A stretch of DNA of 56,091 nt from an uncultured Erysipelotrichaceae bacterium (lineage in GTDB: Bacteria > Bacillota_I > Bacilli_A > RF39 > UBA660), in contig CADCQR010000107.1 of NCBI GenBank assembly GCA_902803685.1, positions 1 to 56,091 of the forward strand. Reading direction: 5' to 3'. This document shows, one piece after another, positions 24,353-34,617 of this stretch; the stretch's first letter is position 1; each line of letters starts with the position of its first letter. A program made the translations under genes and the position numbers. The notes under the pieces are model-generated. The model had not been told where the DNA came from. It saw nothing but the letters and a program-made list of their open reading frames with translations, and did not search any database.

Positions 24353-25015
24353 ATGAAAGAAAAATATTTGATTTTAGATTTTGGTAAAGTCATTGCTGGT
24401 CCTACTACAGGTTCTTGGTTGTTGACTAAAAAATTTTATGAGCTTATTGATATGACAAAGTTTAATATTGATAAATTTGATTTTGCTTGTAATAGTTATG
24501 GTTCTATATTATCTTTGAAAATTACAACACTTGAAGAAGAATATGCTATGCTGCAAGATTTTTACAAGTACATCTTAGTTGCTTGTGATTATACTAATAT
24601 TGATATGGATGTAGTTGCTAAAATTGCTTATGATAGGGTGTATAAAAATGATAAATATACGTTATATGATGGCGTCTATGAAGAGCTTACTATGTTGAAA
24701 GAAAAATATACATTAATAATGTTAACAGATAATTTACCATCTGTAATCCCTTATTTAAAGACCTATAATTTATATAAGTTTTTCACCAAAGTTTATGTCT
24801 CTTCTGTTTATGGTTTAGAGAAGAGAAATGGTGCTTTTTTTGATTTTCCAATTAAAGATTTTAATATTAGTGTTGGAGAAGCTATATTTGTTGATGATAA
24901 TGAAAAGCTGTTAGATATAGCTGTACAGAAGGGACTTGATGTTCGCTTGATGGATAGAAATAAGAGTGTTGATAAATCTAAATATAAGATAATAAATAAT
25001 CTTTTTTCTGTTTAA
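24353..25015 (+). CDS. HAD-superfamily hydrolase (paralogue A)
   Basis: Cytoplasmic HAD-IA-type hydrolase, 220 residues. Motif I is ILDFGKV: the nucleophile Asp is present but the second Asp of DxD is Gly, as in some epoxide-hydrolase-like and YihX-like HADs. Motif II is IMLTDN, motif III Lys lies in GLEKRN, and motif IV is FVDDN. The ATG at 24353 lies behind GAGGTG. A close paralogue lies at 51999-52661 with the same PTTG-W and FFDFPIKDF segments. Substrate unknown. Confidence 0.85.
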   Translation: MKEKYLILDFGKVIAGPTTGSWLLTKKFYELIDMTKFNIDKFDFACNSYGSILSLKITTLEEEYAMLQDFYKYILVACDYTNIDMDVVAKIAYDRVYKNDKYTLYDGVYEELTMLKEKYTLIMLTDNLPSVIPYLKTYNLYKFFTKVYVSSVYGLEKRNGAFFDFPIKDFNISVGEAIFVDDNEKLLDIAVQKGLDVRLMDRNKSVDKSKYKIINNLFSV

Positions 25016-25095
25016 TTCAGCGTATTTACTTATAGTTTTGTGTTTTGTATAATTATTTTGTTATCAATTATTATTGATTTTTGTAGGAGGAATTG

Positions 25096-26034
25096 ATGAA
25101 AAACGTTGTCGAAGTTAAAAATTTGACTAAAGAATATAAAAATAACAAAGCAGTAGATGATTTATCTTTCGATGTACATGATGGTGAAATATTAGGTCTA
25201 CTTGGACCAAATGGCTCTGGTAAGTCAACTACTATTAATTGTATATTATCTCTTTTAAATTTTAGTAAGGGTAATATTAATATTTTTTCAGAGGAAATGA
25301 GTCCTGATGCTTATGAAATAAAGCGCAAGATAGGGGTGGTTTTTCAAGATGTTTCAGTATTTGAAGAATTAAGCGTTTACGATAATATTGATTATTTTTG
25401 CGGATTATATATATCAGATAAAGAGACAAGGAAAAAATATATTGATGATGCTATTGATTTAGTAGGGTTACATGATTTTAAGAAATATTTGCCTAAACAG
25501 TTATCTGGAGGGCTTTTAAGACGATTAAATATAGCTTGTGGTATTGCGCATAAACCAAAATTAATTTTTTTAGATGAGCCGACAGTTGCTGTTGATCCTC
25601 AAAGTAGAAATAATATTTTAGATGGTATTAAGAAGTTGCGCGATGATGGGGCAACAATCGTATATACTACTCATTATATGGAAGAAGTAGAGATTCTTTG
25701 CGATAGAGTTATAATTCTTGATAAAGGAAAGATTTTAGCTAGTGGTACTTGTGATGAATTAAAGGGGCTTGCTAATATTGTAGAAAAGGTTACTGTAGAG
25801 CTTAATTCTATAGATAGCAAATATATTGATATGATAGAAAAATTAAAAAATGTTGATGATGTAAGTTTTGATAATAGTACTTTAGTGATTAAATATAAAA
25901 ATGGTAAGAATAATTTAGTAGATACTATAGATTTTCTTAAAGAAAATAAAATTCAATATAATAAGATTTTTTCTGAGAGACCAACTCTTAATGATGTATT
26001 CTTGGAATTAACTGGAAAGGAATTAAGGGATTAG
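25096..26034 (+). CDS. ABC transporter ATP-binding protein (ABC-2 exporter)
   Basis: ATPase of a three-gene exporter. Walker A is GPNGSGKST, the signature is LSGGLLRRL (the usual Gln is Leu), Walker B is LIFLDEPTVAVDP, and the switch His lies in YTTHYMEEVE. A C-terminal extension (about 225-312) is like those of DrrA/NodI-type exporters. ATG 25096 follows AGGAGG by five bases, with TATAAT at 25048-25053. The gene abuts its permease genes. Substrate (drug, lipid or peptide) cannot be told. Confidence 0.92.
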   Translation: MKNVVEVKNLTKEYKNNKAVDDLSFDVHDGEILGLLGPNGSGKSTTINCILSLLNFSKGNINIFSEEMSPDAYEIKRKIGVVFQDVSVFEELSVYDNIDYFCGLYISDKETRKKYIDDAIDLVGLHDFKKYLPKQLSGGLLRRLNIACGIAHKPKLIFLDEPTVAVDPQSRNNILDGIKKLRDDGATIVYTTHYMEEVEILCDRVIILDKGKILASGTCDELKGLANIVEKVTVELNSIDSKYIDMIEKLKNVDDVSFDNSTLVIKYKNGKNNLVDTIDFLKENKIQYNKIFSERPTLNDVFLELTGKELRD

Positions 26035-27216
26035 ATGTTTTTACATAATTTAAAGTATTCACTAAAGACTTTATTAAGAAGTAGAGCATTGATATTTTGG
26101 ACATTTGCATTTCCAATAATTTTAGGAACGTTTTTTAACATGGCTTTTTCTAATATTACTGATAGCACGAAGTTAGATATTATTGATATAGCTATAGTAG
26201 AAAATGATGATTTTAATAATAATGCAATTTATAAAGAGTCTTTTAAGAGATTAAGTGATAAGAGGAGTAAAGATAGACTATTTGATATAGTTTATACTAC
26301 TGAAAAAAAAGCTAAAGATTTACTAGAAAAGGATAAGATTGTTGGTTATTTAGAATTTAATGAAGATGACTATAAGTTAGTATTTAGTAATAGTGGTATA
26401 AATCAAACTATTTTTAAATATGTTACTGAAGAAGTTGTTCAATCTAATATTATGATAAAAAGATTATCAGAGGAAGAAATAAAAAAACAAATAGCTTTAG
26501 GTAATTATGCTATTGATTATGAAAAGTTATATCAAAATGTTGCGACTATGGTTGTTGAAAGTAATACTCATGTTAAGAATGTTTCTAATAATAATTTAGA
26601 TTTTGCTATGATAGAGTTTTATACTTTGATAGCAATGACATGTTTATATGGTGGTATCATTAGTATGGTTGCGATAGGACAGAATCTTCCTAATATGACT
26701 AATATTGGTAAAAGAGTTTCAATTTCGCCAACTAGGAAGTCTGTTACTATTATGAGTAGTGTTTTAGCTAGTTATATTATTCAAGTTGCTGGTTTATTTA
26801 TATTATTTATGTACCTTATATTTATTTTACACATTGATTTTGGTGATAATGTTTTATTAGTAGCTTTATTGGCAGCTGTAGGAAGCTTAGCTGGCTTAGC
26901 TATGGGTGTTGCTGTTAGTACATTATTTAAGTCTAGTGAAAATACAAAAGTTGGTATACTACTAGGTTATACTATGCTAGGATGCTTTTTATCTGGTATG
27001 ATGGGTATAACATTAAAATATTATATTGATAAATTTGTTCCAATTGTTAATAAGATTAATCCAGCTAGTATGATAACAGATGGTTTTTATGCCTTATACT
27101 ATTACAATACATTTGACCGATATTGGATTGATGTAATTAGCTTGTGTATTTTTGCTTTTATTCTTTTATTACTATCAGTATTTAGTCTAAGGAGGCAAAA
27201 ATATGACAGTATTTAA
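26035..27216 (+). CDS. ABC-2 type permease
   Basis: The 393-residue membrane protein has one N-terminal helix (IFWTFAFPIILGTFFNMAF), a large extracytoplasmic region, and five C-terminal helices, the ABC-2 layout. It begins directly after the ATPase stop codon and overlaps the next permease by 14 bases. It pairs with the second permease as a heterodimer. Confidence 0.88.
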   Translation: MFLHNLKYSLKTLLRSRALIFWTFAFPIILGTFFNMAFSNITDSTKLDIIDIAIVENDDFNNNAIYKESFKRLSDKRSKDRLFDIVYTTEKKAKDLLEKDKIVGYLEFNEDDYKLVFSNSGINQTIFKYVTEEVVQSNIMIKRLSEEEIKKQIALGNYAIDYEKLYQNVATMVVESNTHVKNVSNNNLDFAMIEFYTLIAMTCLYGGIISMVAIGQNLPNMTNIGKRVSISPTRKSVTIMSSVLASYIIQVAGLFILFMYLIFILHIDFGDNVLLVALLAAVGSLAGLAMGVAVSTLFKSSENTKVGILLGYTMLGCFLSGMMGITLKYYIDKFVPIVNKINPASMITDGFYALYYYNTFDRYWIDVISLCIFAFILLLLSVFSLRRQKYDSI

Positions 27217-28348
27217 AACATTTCTAAAAATTTTAAATAAAAATAAGTTTATAATTATTTTGTATACAGTATTACTTTTAGTATTCGGTGGTTTGAATAT
27301 GTCTACTAGTGAAAATAATGTAAATTTTGTATCTAGTAAACCGAGTATATATATTGTAAATTACGATGAAGAAGTTGGCATTACAGAAGACTTGATAAAA
27401 TATATGAAAAAAAATTGTAAATATATTGAACTTGATGAGTCTGAAGATGCAATCAATGATGCAATATTTTATAGAGATGTAAATTATGTAATATATATTC
27501 CTGAGGGATATCATGATGATTTCTTTAGTAGTGATATGGAGTTAAACGTAAAGTCAGCCGGCGATTATCAAGCTTCTTTGGCTGAGATGATGTTAAAGAG
27601 ATATATAAATGTTGCTAATATATATAAGAAAAGTATTTCTGATGAGAAGGAATTATTAAAAGAGGTAAATAAAACGTTAAATAAGAAGGGTAATGTTGTG
27701 ATGACATCTAAGGTTGATAAGTCTGCTGTTGATAAAGCGAGTTTTTATTTTAATTTTGAGAGTTATAGTATACTTGCTTGTTTGATATATGTAATTTGTA
27801 TTGTTTCTTCTAGTTTTAATAATGAAAAGATTAGAAAAAGAACTGTAATTAGTAGTACTAGTTATAAGAAGAATAACAGATTATTATTGTTATCAAATTG
27901 CTTATATTCTACTATTGTTTGGTTATTTTATTTGATATTGAGCTGGTTTTTAATAGGAAAAATAATGTTTACTAGTTATGGGCTTGTATATATGCTAAAT
28001 TCTTTCTTATTTACTTTATGTGCAACTACTATGGCATTATTTATTGGAAGTTTAGTACAAAATAAGAATGCTATTAGTGGAATCGTTAATGTAGTAGCTT
28101 TAGGTTCTTCTTTCTTGTGTGGTGCTTTCGTTCCATTAGAGATGTTGCCAACAGGGGTTTTAAATATTGCTCATGCTTTACCTACTTATTATTATATTAA
28201 ATCAAATAATTTATTAACTACTATGGAAAGTATTAGTTTTTCTAGTATGAGACCAATATTTATAAATATGTTTATTATAATTTTGTTTAGCTTTTTCTTT
28301 ATTATATTAAATAATATTGTAGTAAATAAAAAAAGAAAGTTAGATTAA
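27203..28348 (+). CDS. ABC-2 type permease (second subunit)
   Basis: 381 residues with the same topology as the preceding gene: one N-terminal helix, an extracytoplasmic region (YHDDFFSSDMELNVKSAGDY) and a C-terminal cluster of helices including GAFVPLEMLPTGVLNIAHALP. The ATG follows GGAGG. A terminator follows, so the exporter operon has three genes. Confidence 0.88.
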   Translation: MTVFKTFLKILNKNKFIIILYTVLLLVFGGLNMSTSENNVNFVSSKPSIYIVNYDEEVGITEDLIKYMKKNCKYIELDESEDAINDAIFYRDVNYVIYIPEGYHDDFFSSDMELNVKSAGDYQASLAEMMLKRYINVANIYKKSISDEKELLKEVNKTLNKKGNVVMTSKVDKSAVDKASFYFNFESYSILACLIYVICIVSSSFNNEKIRKRTVISSTSYKKNNRLLLLSNCLYSTIVWLFYLILSWFLIGKIMFTSYGLVYMLNSFLFTLCATTMALFIGSLVQNKNAISGIVNVVALGSSFLCGAFVPLEMLPTGVLNIAHALPTYYYIKSNNLLTTMESISFSSMRPIFINMFIIILFSFFFIILNNIVVNKKRKLD

Positions 28349-28363
28349 AAATCTAATTTTTTT
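28340..28363 (+). terminator. Terminator of the ABC exporter operon
   Basis: TTAGATT and AATCTAA pair around a three-base loop and are followed by seven T. Confidence 0.8.
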
Positions 28364-28434
28364 GGTTTTTATAATATATCTATAGTTTTTAGTATATTTA
28401 TGGTAAAATATAAATGTTTTTTAATGAGGTTTTT

Positions 28435-28989
28435 ATGGATAGAAAAAGATGTTTTTGGTGTAATTTAGCTAATGCTAAGTATGTTAATTATCATGATAAT
28501 GAGTGGGGACATCCTGTTTATGATGATAGTAAGTTATTTGAATTGCTTCTTTTAGAAACTTTTCAAGCTGGTCTATCTTGGGAATGTGTTTTAAATAAGC
28601 GTGAGTATTTTAGAGAGGCTTTTGATAATTTTAATTATGAATTAATATCAAAGTATGATGATAATAAGATTGATAGTTTATTGCAGAATAAAAATATTAT
28701 TAGAAATAAATTAAAAATAAAAGCTTCTATTACTAATAGTAAAATATTTATGGATATACAAAAGGAATATAAAAGCTTTTCTAACTATATATGGGGATTT
28801 ACTAATGGTAATATAATTTATGAGAATGATAAAACATTTTCTGATTTATCTGATAAAATATCCAGGAATCTGAAAAAGCGAGGAATGAGATTTGTTGGTA
28901 CTACTATTGTTTATTCTTATTTGCAAGCAATAGGGGTAATTAATTCTCATGATGTTGATTGCTATTTGTATGAAAAAGATAATTGTTAA
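28435..28989 (+). CDS. tag: DNA-3-methyladenine glycosylase I
   Basis: Tag removes 3-methyladenine from alkylated DNA in base-excision repair. The N-terminal RCFWC, YHDNEWGHPVYDD, FQAGLSWECVLNKR and C-terminal SHDVDCY hold the zinc ligands and substrate pocket of this family. The ATG at 28435 lies behind AATGAGG. 184 residues is typical. Confidence 0.94.
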   Translation: MDRKRCFWCNLANAKYVNYHDNEWGHPVYDDSKLFELLLLETFQAGLSWECVLNKREYFREAFDNFNYELISKYDDNKIDSLLQNKNIIRNKLKIKASITNSKIFMDIQKEYKSFSNYIWGFTNGNIIYENDKTFSDLSDKISRNLKKRGMRFVGTTIVYSYLQAIGVINSHDVDCYLYEKDNC

Positions 28990-29001
28990 AGCGAGGTTTT
29001 T

Positions 29002-29937
29002 ATGATAGTAATAATTAGTAAGGTTAATAAAGTATTAAAGGCTATTGAATATAGATTAAATCAGGAGATGCTAGAGTTTTGTGTATATTCTTCGTTTGAT
29101 AAAAAAGATGTTGGAAAAAGTGACCAGGTAATATATATATCTAATAGTTCTGATGTCAATGATAGTGTTTTAAAATTAAGTAATGATGTTTTAATTATAT
29201 CTGATAAAAAGGTAAGTATAAAATCATTAAAAGGAAAGAGCAATTTACTTATAACAAACTTGATAAATGATGATAGTTATTATACTAAGGCACAAGAAGA
29301 ATATTTGTATAGAGATGGCGTTTATCAGTTGGTTACAGAGATAATAATATCTTTTATATATGGTAAAACAATTGATAAAATGACTTATGATACAGAATAT
29401 TGTGAGGCAGAGCCAAGTGACTGGGTATTTAAATTTGACTCTATAAGTGAAACTTATTCATGGCTATCGAGAAGAAATAATGATATAAGTAATGTTAGAA
29501 AAGTTATTGAGGTATATAGTCCATATACTTACAATGATAGTGATAAAGAAATCAATTATTTAAGTGAGTATATATTACTAGCAAAAAAAGGAAAGCATAT
29601 TATTAATTTATACATGTCTACTAGAGAAGAGTTTGAAAGCCAAAAAAATAATATTTATTTTGACATTATGGCGAGAAAATGCGATAGTAATGTTGAGACT
29701 TATTTTGTTGATATAGATGTTATTAAAAAGAAAGAGCCTGTCATTTTTGGGCAGATTGGTGATGGATGTGCACTTTATGAGGATTGTGTTTATCTAGATA
29801 CTTTTGATGATGAGACTTCACTTGGAAAAGTCGACTGTAAGCTTTCATCAGTAAAAACGTATAATGAAATATTTGATTATATTGTAAAAACTTATGCTAT
29901 TAAAGCTGTTAGTGAGGGTGAATATGTTAGATTTTAA
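29002..29937 (+). CDS. Hypothetical protein (311 aa)
   Basis: I do not recognise this protein. It is soluble, with an N-terminal Rossmann-like pattern (MIVIISKVNKVLKAIEYRL ... VIYISNSSD) and no visible catalytic motif. It begins 12 bases after tag, and the fabG-like gene starts inside its 3' end, so all three are probably co-transcribed. Confidence 0.6.
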   Translation: MIVIISKVNKVLKAIEYRLNQEMLEFCVYSSFDKKDVGKSDQVIYISNSSDVNDSVLKLSNDVLIISDKKVSIKSLKGKSNLLITNLINDDSYYTKAQEEYLYRDGVYQLVTEIIISFIYGKTIDKMTYDTEYCEAEPSDWVFKFDSISETYSWLSRRNNDISNVRKVIEVYSPYTYNDSDKEINYLSEYILLAKKGKHIINLYMSTREEFESQKNNIYFDIMARKCDSNVETYFVDIDVIKKKEPVIFGQIGDGCALYEDCVYLDTFDDETSLGKVDCKLSSVKTYNEIFDYIVKTYAIKAVSEGEYVRF

Positions 29938-30667
29938 AGATAAAGTTGTTTTAGTGACTGGTTCATCTAGGGGGATTGGTAGAAGTATAGCGGTTTCTTT
30001 TGCTAAAGAAGGGGCTCATGTTATTATAAATTATAAATCTAGTGAAATTGATGCTAGTGTAGCCTATGATATTGTTTCTTCATATGGGATAAAATGCCTT
30101 TGTATTAAGGCTGATGTATCAAAAGAGAGTGAAGTTAAGAATATGTTCAAGCAAATTGTTGATGAGTTTGGTAAGATAGATATTTTAGTTAATAATGCTG
30201 GGATTGCTATTGATACGGATTTTCATGATAAGACGGCTAAAATCTGGCAAGATACTTTGAATACTAATTTATTGGGTGCTTTCTTTACATCTAAAATTGC
30301 TGGTGAGCTAATGGTAAAAAATGGTTATGGTAAGATAATAAATATTTCATCGACTAATGGTATTGACACGACATATCCATATAGTGTTGATTATGATGCT
30401 TCTAAGGCAGCTCTAATAAATTTAACTAAAAATCTCGCTATACAATTTGCACCCTTGGTAAACGTCAATGCAGTAGCGCCCGGTTGGGTTGATACTTTGA
30501 TGAATTCAGAACTTCCTAAATCCTATTTAAGAGAAGAAAAAGAGCGAATTTTATTGAAAAGATTTGCAGAGCCTGAAGAAATTGCTAATGTCGTCTTGTT
30601 TTTAGCTAGTGACAAATCTAGATATATTACTGGAGAGACTATTAGTGTTAGTGGTGGAATGCGGTAA
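29924..30667 (+). CDS. SDR-family oxidoreductase, FabG-like
   Basis: Classical short-chain dehydrogenase. It has the cofactor motif TGSSRGIGRSIA, NNAG, the catalytic Ser in NISSTNG and Tyr/Lys in YDASK. C-terminal PGWVDTLMN and YITGETISVSGGM follow the 3-oxoacyl-ACP reductase (FabG) pattern. The ATG at 29924 follows GAGGGTG and overlaps the previous gene by 14 bases. It stands away from other fatty-acid genes, so the substrate may not be acyl-ACP. Confidence 0.88.
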   Translation: MLDFKDKVVLVTGSSRGIGRSIAVSFAKEGAHVIINYKSSEIDASVAYDIVSSYGIKCLCIKADVSKESEVKNMFKQIVDEFGKIDILVNNAGIAIDTDFHDKTAKIWQDTLNTNLLGAFFTSKIAGELMVKNGYGKIINISSTNGIDTTYPYSVDYDASKAALINLTKNLAIQFAPLVNVNAVAPGWVDTLMNSELPKSYLREEKERILLKRFAEPEEIANVVLFLASDKSRYITGETISVSGGMR

Positions 30668-30719
30668 TAATAATTATGATTTATATAAATATTGCATATA
30701 TATTTGAGGGAGGTATGTT

Positions 30720-33032
30720 ATGTTAGAACTAAAAAAGATAACTAAAGTTTATAAGACTGATGATTTTGTCCAAAAAGCATTAAATGATGTAAGTATTTGT
30801 TTTAGGAAAAATGAGTTTGCTTCTATTTTAGGGCCAAGTGGTTCTGGAAAGACAACTCTACTTAATATTATTGGTGGACTTGATCAGTATGATGATGGTG
30901 AACTTATAATAAATGAAGTTAGTACTAAAAATTATAAGGATAAAGATTGGGATTCTTATAGAAACCATAGAATTGGTTTTGTTTTTCAAAGTTATAATCT
31001 TATTATGCATCAGAGTGTTCTTGCTAATGTTGAATTGGCTTTGACTCTATCGGGAGTTTCTAAATCAGAACGCCGAAAAAAGGCTATAAGTGCGCTTAAG
31101 AAAGTTGGACTTGCTAAACATATAAAAAAGAGACCCTCGCAGTTATCTGGTGGGCAAATGCAAAGAGTTGCTATAGCTAGAGCCCTTGTTAATGATCCAG
31201 ATATTTTATTGGCTGATGAGCCTACTGGTGCTTTAGATTCAGAAACAAGTATTCAAATAATGGATATAATTAGGGAAATTGCACAAGAAAAATTGGTTAT
31301 TATGGTTACACATAATCCAGAATTGGCAGAGGAGTATTCTAGCAGAATTATTCGTTTAAAGGATGGAAAGATTGTAGATGATTCTAATCCTTATGATGGC
31401 TCAGATAATACTAAATTTGAGGTTTCTGTCGAAAAGCAAAAAAGTAAGAAGACATCAATGAGCTTTTTAACAGCCTTAAAATTATCTTTTAATAATATTT
31501 TGACAAAGTTAGGAAGAACTCTTTTGACTGCAATAGCTTCTAGTATCGGAATATTAGGAATTGCTTTAATACTTTCTTTATCTAATGGATTTAAAATTCA
31601 AATTGATAAATTTGAAAAAGATACTCTATCTCAGGCACCAATAATTATAAGTGAGCAATCTATTGATATGAGTGGTGAAAGTCTAAAATCTAATGATAAA
31701 CAAAAGAATTTAAAAGAATATTCTAAAAAAGAAGAGATTTACCCACTAATTAATATTCAAAGTTCTTTGCATAAGAATATTTTAACTAAAGAGTATTTAG
31801 AACATATAAATAATATTGATGAGCAGTTGATAGGGGGAATTTCTTTTCAGCGCTTTGTTAATTTAAATTTACTTACTAAGGTAGATGGTAATGTTAATTA
31901 TTTAAATTCTAATGAAATATTATTTCCTATTCCTACTAATGTTGATGGTACTATTTCAGAAATAATGACAAATAATTTTGAAGTTATAAAGGGCGAATTA
32001 ACTTCAAATAGGAACGATATATATTTACTTGTTGATTCTAAGAATCGTGTAGATGAAAAGATATTAAAGAGTTTGGGATATGATTCTTCTAAAATATCTT
32101 TTAATGATATATTAGGTAAAGAGTTTAAGATAATTTTAAATGATGATTATTACCAAAGAAATAGTATTAATTACTTGCCAAATTCTGATTATGAAAGTTT
32201 ATTTAATAATGAAAATGCTATTACTTTAAAAGTTGCTGCTATTATAAGGGGTAAAGAAGATAGTGATTTTGCTAAGATGTCTGGTACTGGTTTTGTTTAT
32301 ATGAAACCTATGATGGATTTTGTTATTGAAAAAAATGATCAATCTGATATAGTTAGAGAGCAAAAAGAAAAAGATTATAATGTTATTACTATGGAGAAAT
32401 TTAAATTGGATACTGAAGATGGTATTGCTCAAAAAGAGCAAGTATTATCTTATTTAGGTGCTGATGCTGTACCTAATATTATACAAATATATCCTAAGGA
32501 TTTTGATTCTAAAGATGATTTGGTTAAGTATTTAGATGAATATAATAAGGGGAAAAATGATGAAGACAAAGTTTTGTATATTGATCAGGCAGAGCTAATT
32601 ACTAAGATGTCCGGTGGTATTATGGATGCAATAACTATTGTTTTAATTGCTTTTTCTGCTATATCTTTGATTGTATCTACTATAATGATTGGTATTATTG
32701 TTTATATCTCTGTCTTGGAAAGAACAAAGGAGATTGGTATATTAAGAGCTATTGGAGCAAGAAAGAAGGATATTAGTAGAGTATTTAATGCTGAGACATT
32801 TATTATTGGTTTTTCATCAGGATTAATAGGTATTATTACAGCAATTCTTTTAACGGTTCCAATTAATCGCGTAATTGAAAAATTATCAGGCCTTGCAAGC
32901 GTTGCTAAATTAAATATTGTTCATGCTATATCATTAATTTTGATAAGTGTTATTTTAACTACAATTGGTGGTTTGTTACCAGCAAGAATAGCAAGTAAGA
33001 AGAATCCGGTAGAAGCTTTAAGAAGTGAATAA
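30720..33032 (+). CDS. MacB-like ABC transporter, ATPase fused to FtsX-type permease
   Basis: One 770-residue polypeptide. Residues 1-225 are the ATPase (GPSGSGKTT, LSGGQMQRVAIARAL, ILLADEPTGALD). A helix near 270 is followed by a large extracytoplasmic domain (about 295-630) and three C-terminal helices of FtsX type (ERTKEIGILRAIGARKKDI between them). Such mechanotransmission transporters act on extracytoplasmic peptides or lipoproteins rather than moving solutes across the membrane. The start follows GAGGGAGG. Confidence 0.9.
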   Translation: MLELKKITKVYKTDDFVQKALNDVSICFRKNEFASILGPSGSGKTTLLNIIGGLDQYDDGELIINEVSTKNYKDKDWDSYRNHRIGFVFQSYNLIMHQSVLANVELALTLSGVSKSERRKKAISALKKVGLAKHIKKRPSQLSGGQMQRVAIARALVNDPDILLADEPTGALDSETSIQIMDIIREIAQEKLVIMVTHNPELAEEYSSRIIRLKDGKIVDDSNPYDGSDNTKFEVSVEKQKSKKTSMSFLTALKLSFNNILTKLGRTLLTAIASSIGILGIALILSLSNGFKIQIDKFEKDTLSQAPIIISEQSIDMSGESLKSNDKQKNLKEYSKKEEIYPLINIQSSLHKNILTKEYLEHINNIDEQLIGGISFQRFVNLNLLTKVDGNVNYLNSNEILFPIPTNVDGTISEIMTNNFEVIKGELTSNRNDIYLLVDSKNRVDEKILKSLGYDSSKISFNDILGKEFKIILNDDYYQRNSINYLPNSDYESLFNNENAITLKVAAIIRGKEDSDFAKMSGTGFVYMKPMMDFVIEKNDQSDIVREQKEKDYNVITMEKFKLDTEDGIAQKEQVLSYLGADAVPNIIQIYPKDFDSKDDLVKYLDEYNKGKNDEDKVLYIDQAELITKMSGGIMDAITIVLIAFSAISLIVSTIMIGIIVYISVLERTKEIGILRAIGARKKDISRVFNAETFIIGFSSGLIGIITAILLTVPINRVIEKLSGLASVAKLNIVHAISLILISVILTTIGGLLPARIASKKNPVEALRSE

Positions 33033-33061
33033 AATTTATTAATTTTGTCGGGTGAATATAT

Positions 33062-33565
33062 ATGAATGATTATTTAGGGGGAATAAAATTGTATTTAGAT
33101 GATGTTTTATACTATGGTATAAATTATGCTTTTGGTAAGTTTATTAAACCAGATTTGGTTTTTGAATCTGTTACTGAAATAACTGCGGATGAAGTTGATA
33201 TTTTAATTAATCGTTATGGCATAAGGGGTATTATTCTTGATGTTGATGGTACATTGAGATTTAATATGGGAGACATTCCTGAAGAAAATAGTAAATGGTT
33301 AGATATGATAACTTCAAAGTTAAAGGTTATTGTTGTTAGTAATGGGATTGATAAGAAGATGAAAACTACTTTGCAGAGTAAAGGGATTGAGTATATTGGT
33401 TTTGCTCACAAACCGTTAAAAAGAAGTTTTTTGATGAGTGCCAATATGCTCGATTTAGCTCCTAGTCAGATAGCTGTCATTGGTGATGATATAATATCGG
33501 ATATTTATGGTGGTAGAAGAAATAAAATGTTTACAATAAAAATAACTAAACCTTTCAATAGTTAA
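33062..33565 (+). CDS. YqeG-family HAD phosphatase
   Basis: 167 residues. DVDGTLR gives motif I (the catalytic pair), VVSNG motif II, HKPLKR the motif III lysine and IGDDIISDI motif IV. The N-terminal FIKPDLVFESVTEITADEV is typical of YqeG, a group related to phosphatidylglycerophosphatases. 29 bases separate it from the MacB-like gene. Confidence 0.82.
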   Translation: MNDYLGGIKLYLDDVLYYGINYAFGKFIKPDLVFESVTEITADEVDILINRYGIRGIILDVDGTLRFNMGDIPEENSKWLDMITSKLKVIVVSNGIDKKMKTTLQSKGIEYIGFAHKPLKRSFLMSANMLDLAPSQIAVIGDDIISDIYGGRRNKMFTIKITKPFNS

Positions 33566-33659
33566 TTTTTGGTGTGATTTCCTATTTACACTATGTATTG
33601 CATTTTTTTATTAAATCGAGATAAAATAATAATAGATTTTATAGTAGGTAGGGAAGTTC

Positions 33660-34562
33660 ATGGATAATAAACTTTTAATAGAAAAGGAAAAACAGATTGC
33701 TGATCAAATCTCTGATAAGTATCATTATGATAGTAATATTAGGCATTTTCTTTATTTAATAATTCCTGCTTTTATAGTTAAATATGGAATGAAGAGGGAA
33801 AAGTTAATTTTAAAGGTGTTTTCTAATGTGAGAATAGTTATAAGTAATGAGAAAAGATTATATGAGAAAGCATCATATTATGCTAGACCACATCGTAATG
33901 GTAATAGATTTTTTTCTTCTAAAAATATATTTATTTATAATTATGGCAATTTACAAGTAGTTGATTTATTAGATAGTTTGATTCATGAATATAATCATGC
34001 TGTAAATTCCTATATCAATCAAATTAAAACTGATAGAAGTTATTTGTACTTAAGAACTGGTATTAGTCATATGATATATGATAAAAGAACTTTAAGATTT
34101 GTAGAGAAAGAAAATACTTATATGTTAGAGGAGATTATTAATACTAAGCAGACTTCTGATATAATTAATATTATAAAAAGTTTTGATATTAGTGATAGGG
34201 ATATATCTAATACTATTTATGCTATAAATTCCGAAACTGGTACTAGATATGATTCTAATTCTTACTTTGTGGAGGGGTATGCGTGTAAGACTATACTAGA
34301 GAATAGAACTTTTATTAAAACATTAGAACAGTTACGAATAGATGGGAATGTTGATGATGTTGTTGATTGGTTTGATAATATTATGGGAAAAAGTGGTTCT
34401 TTTCGTGAATTAACTAATTTGTTAGTAAAAGTATATGATTTAGAAATTGAATATTCGAAAAGACGTATATTTAAGAATATGACGATAAATAAGATAAGAG
34501 AATGCAATAGACAAATAAAGCATATAGTTGATGAATTTAATAATAATGTAATTTACTCATAG
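33660..34562 (+). CDS. Putative zinc metallopeptidase (HEYNH motif), unknown family
   Basis: The only motif is LIHEYNHAVNSY (His109-Glu110-His113), a zincin HExxH. EEIINTK near residue 156 could hold a further ligand. The protein is soluble, 300 residues, with no signal peptide. YVEGYACK-like FVEGYACKTI late in the sequence resembles the Glu-containing third segment of some zincins. I cannot name a family. It opens the accessory-looking stretch. Confidence 0.6.
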   Translation: MDNKLLIEKEKQIADQISDKYHYDSNIRHFLYLIIPAFIVKYGMKREKLILKVFSNVRIVISNEKRLYEKASYYARPHRNGNRFFSSKNIFIYNYGNLQVVDLLDSLIHEYNHAVNSYINQIKTDRSYLYLRTGISHMIYDKRTLRFVEKENTYMLEEIINTKQTSDIINIIKSFDISDRDISNTIYAINSETGTRYDSNSYFVEGYACKTILENRTFIKTLEQLRIDGNVDDVVDWFDNIMGKSGSFRELTNLLVKVYDLEIEYSKRRIFKNMTINKIRECNRQIKHIVDEFNNNVIYS

Positions 34563-34564
34563 TA

Positions 34565-34592
34565 TTGTTTTGAAACATTTATTTGTTATAAT
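34565..34592 (+). promoter_or_regulatory. Sigma-A-type promoter
   Basis: TTGTTT (34565-34570) and TATAAT (34587-34592) are 16 bases apart, upstream of the thymidylate-kinase-like gene. Confidence 0.5.
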
Positions 34593-34617
34593 ATTTTTGT
34601 AAGAGGGAGTGTTGAAT

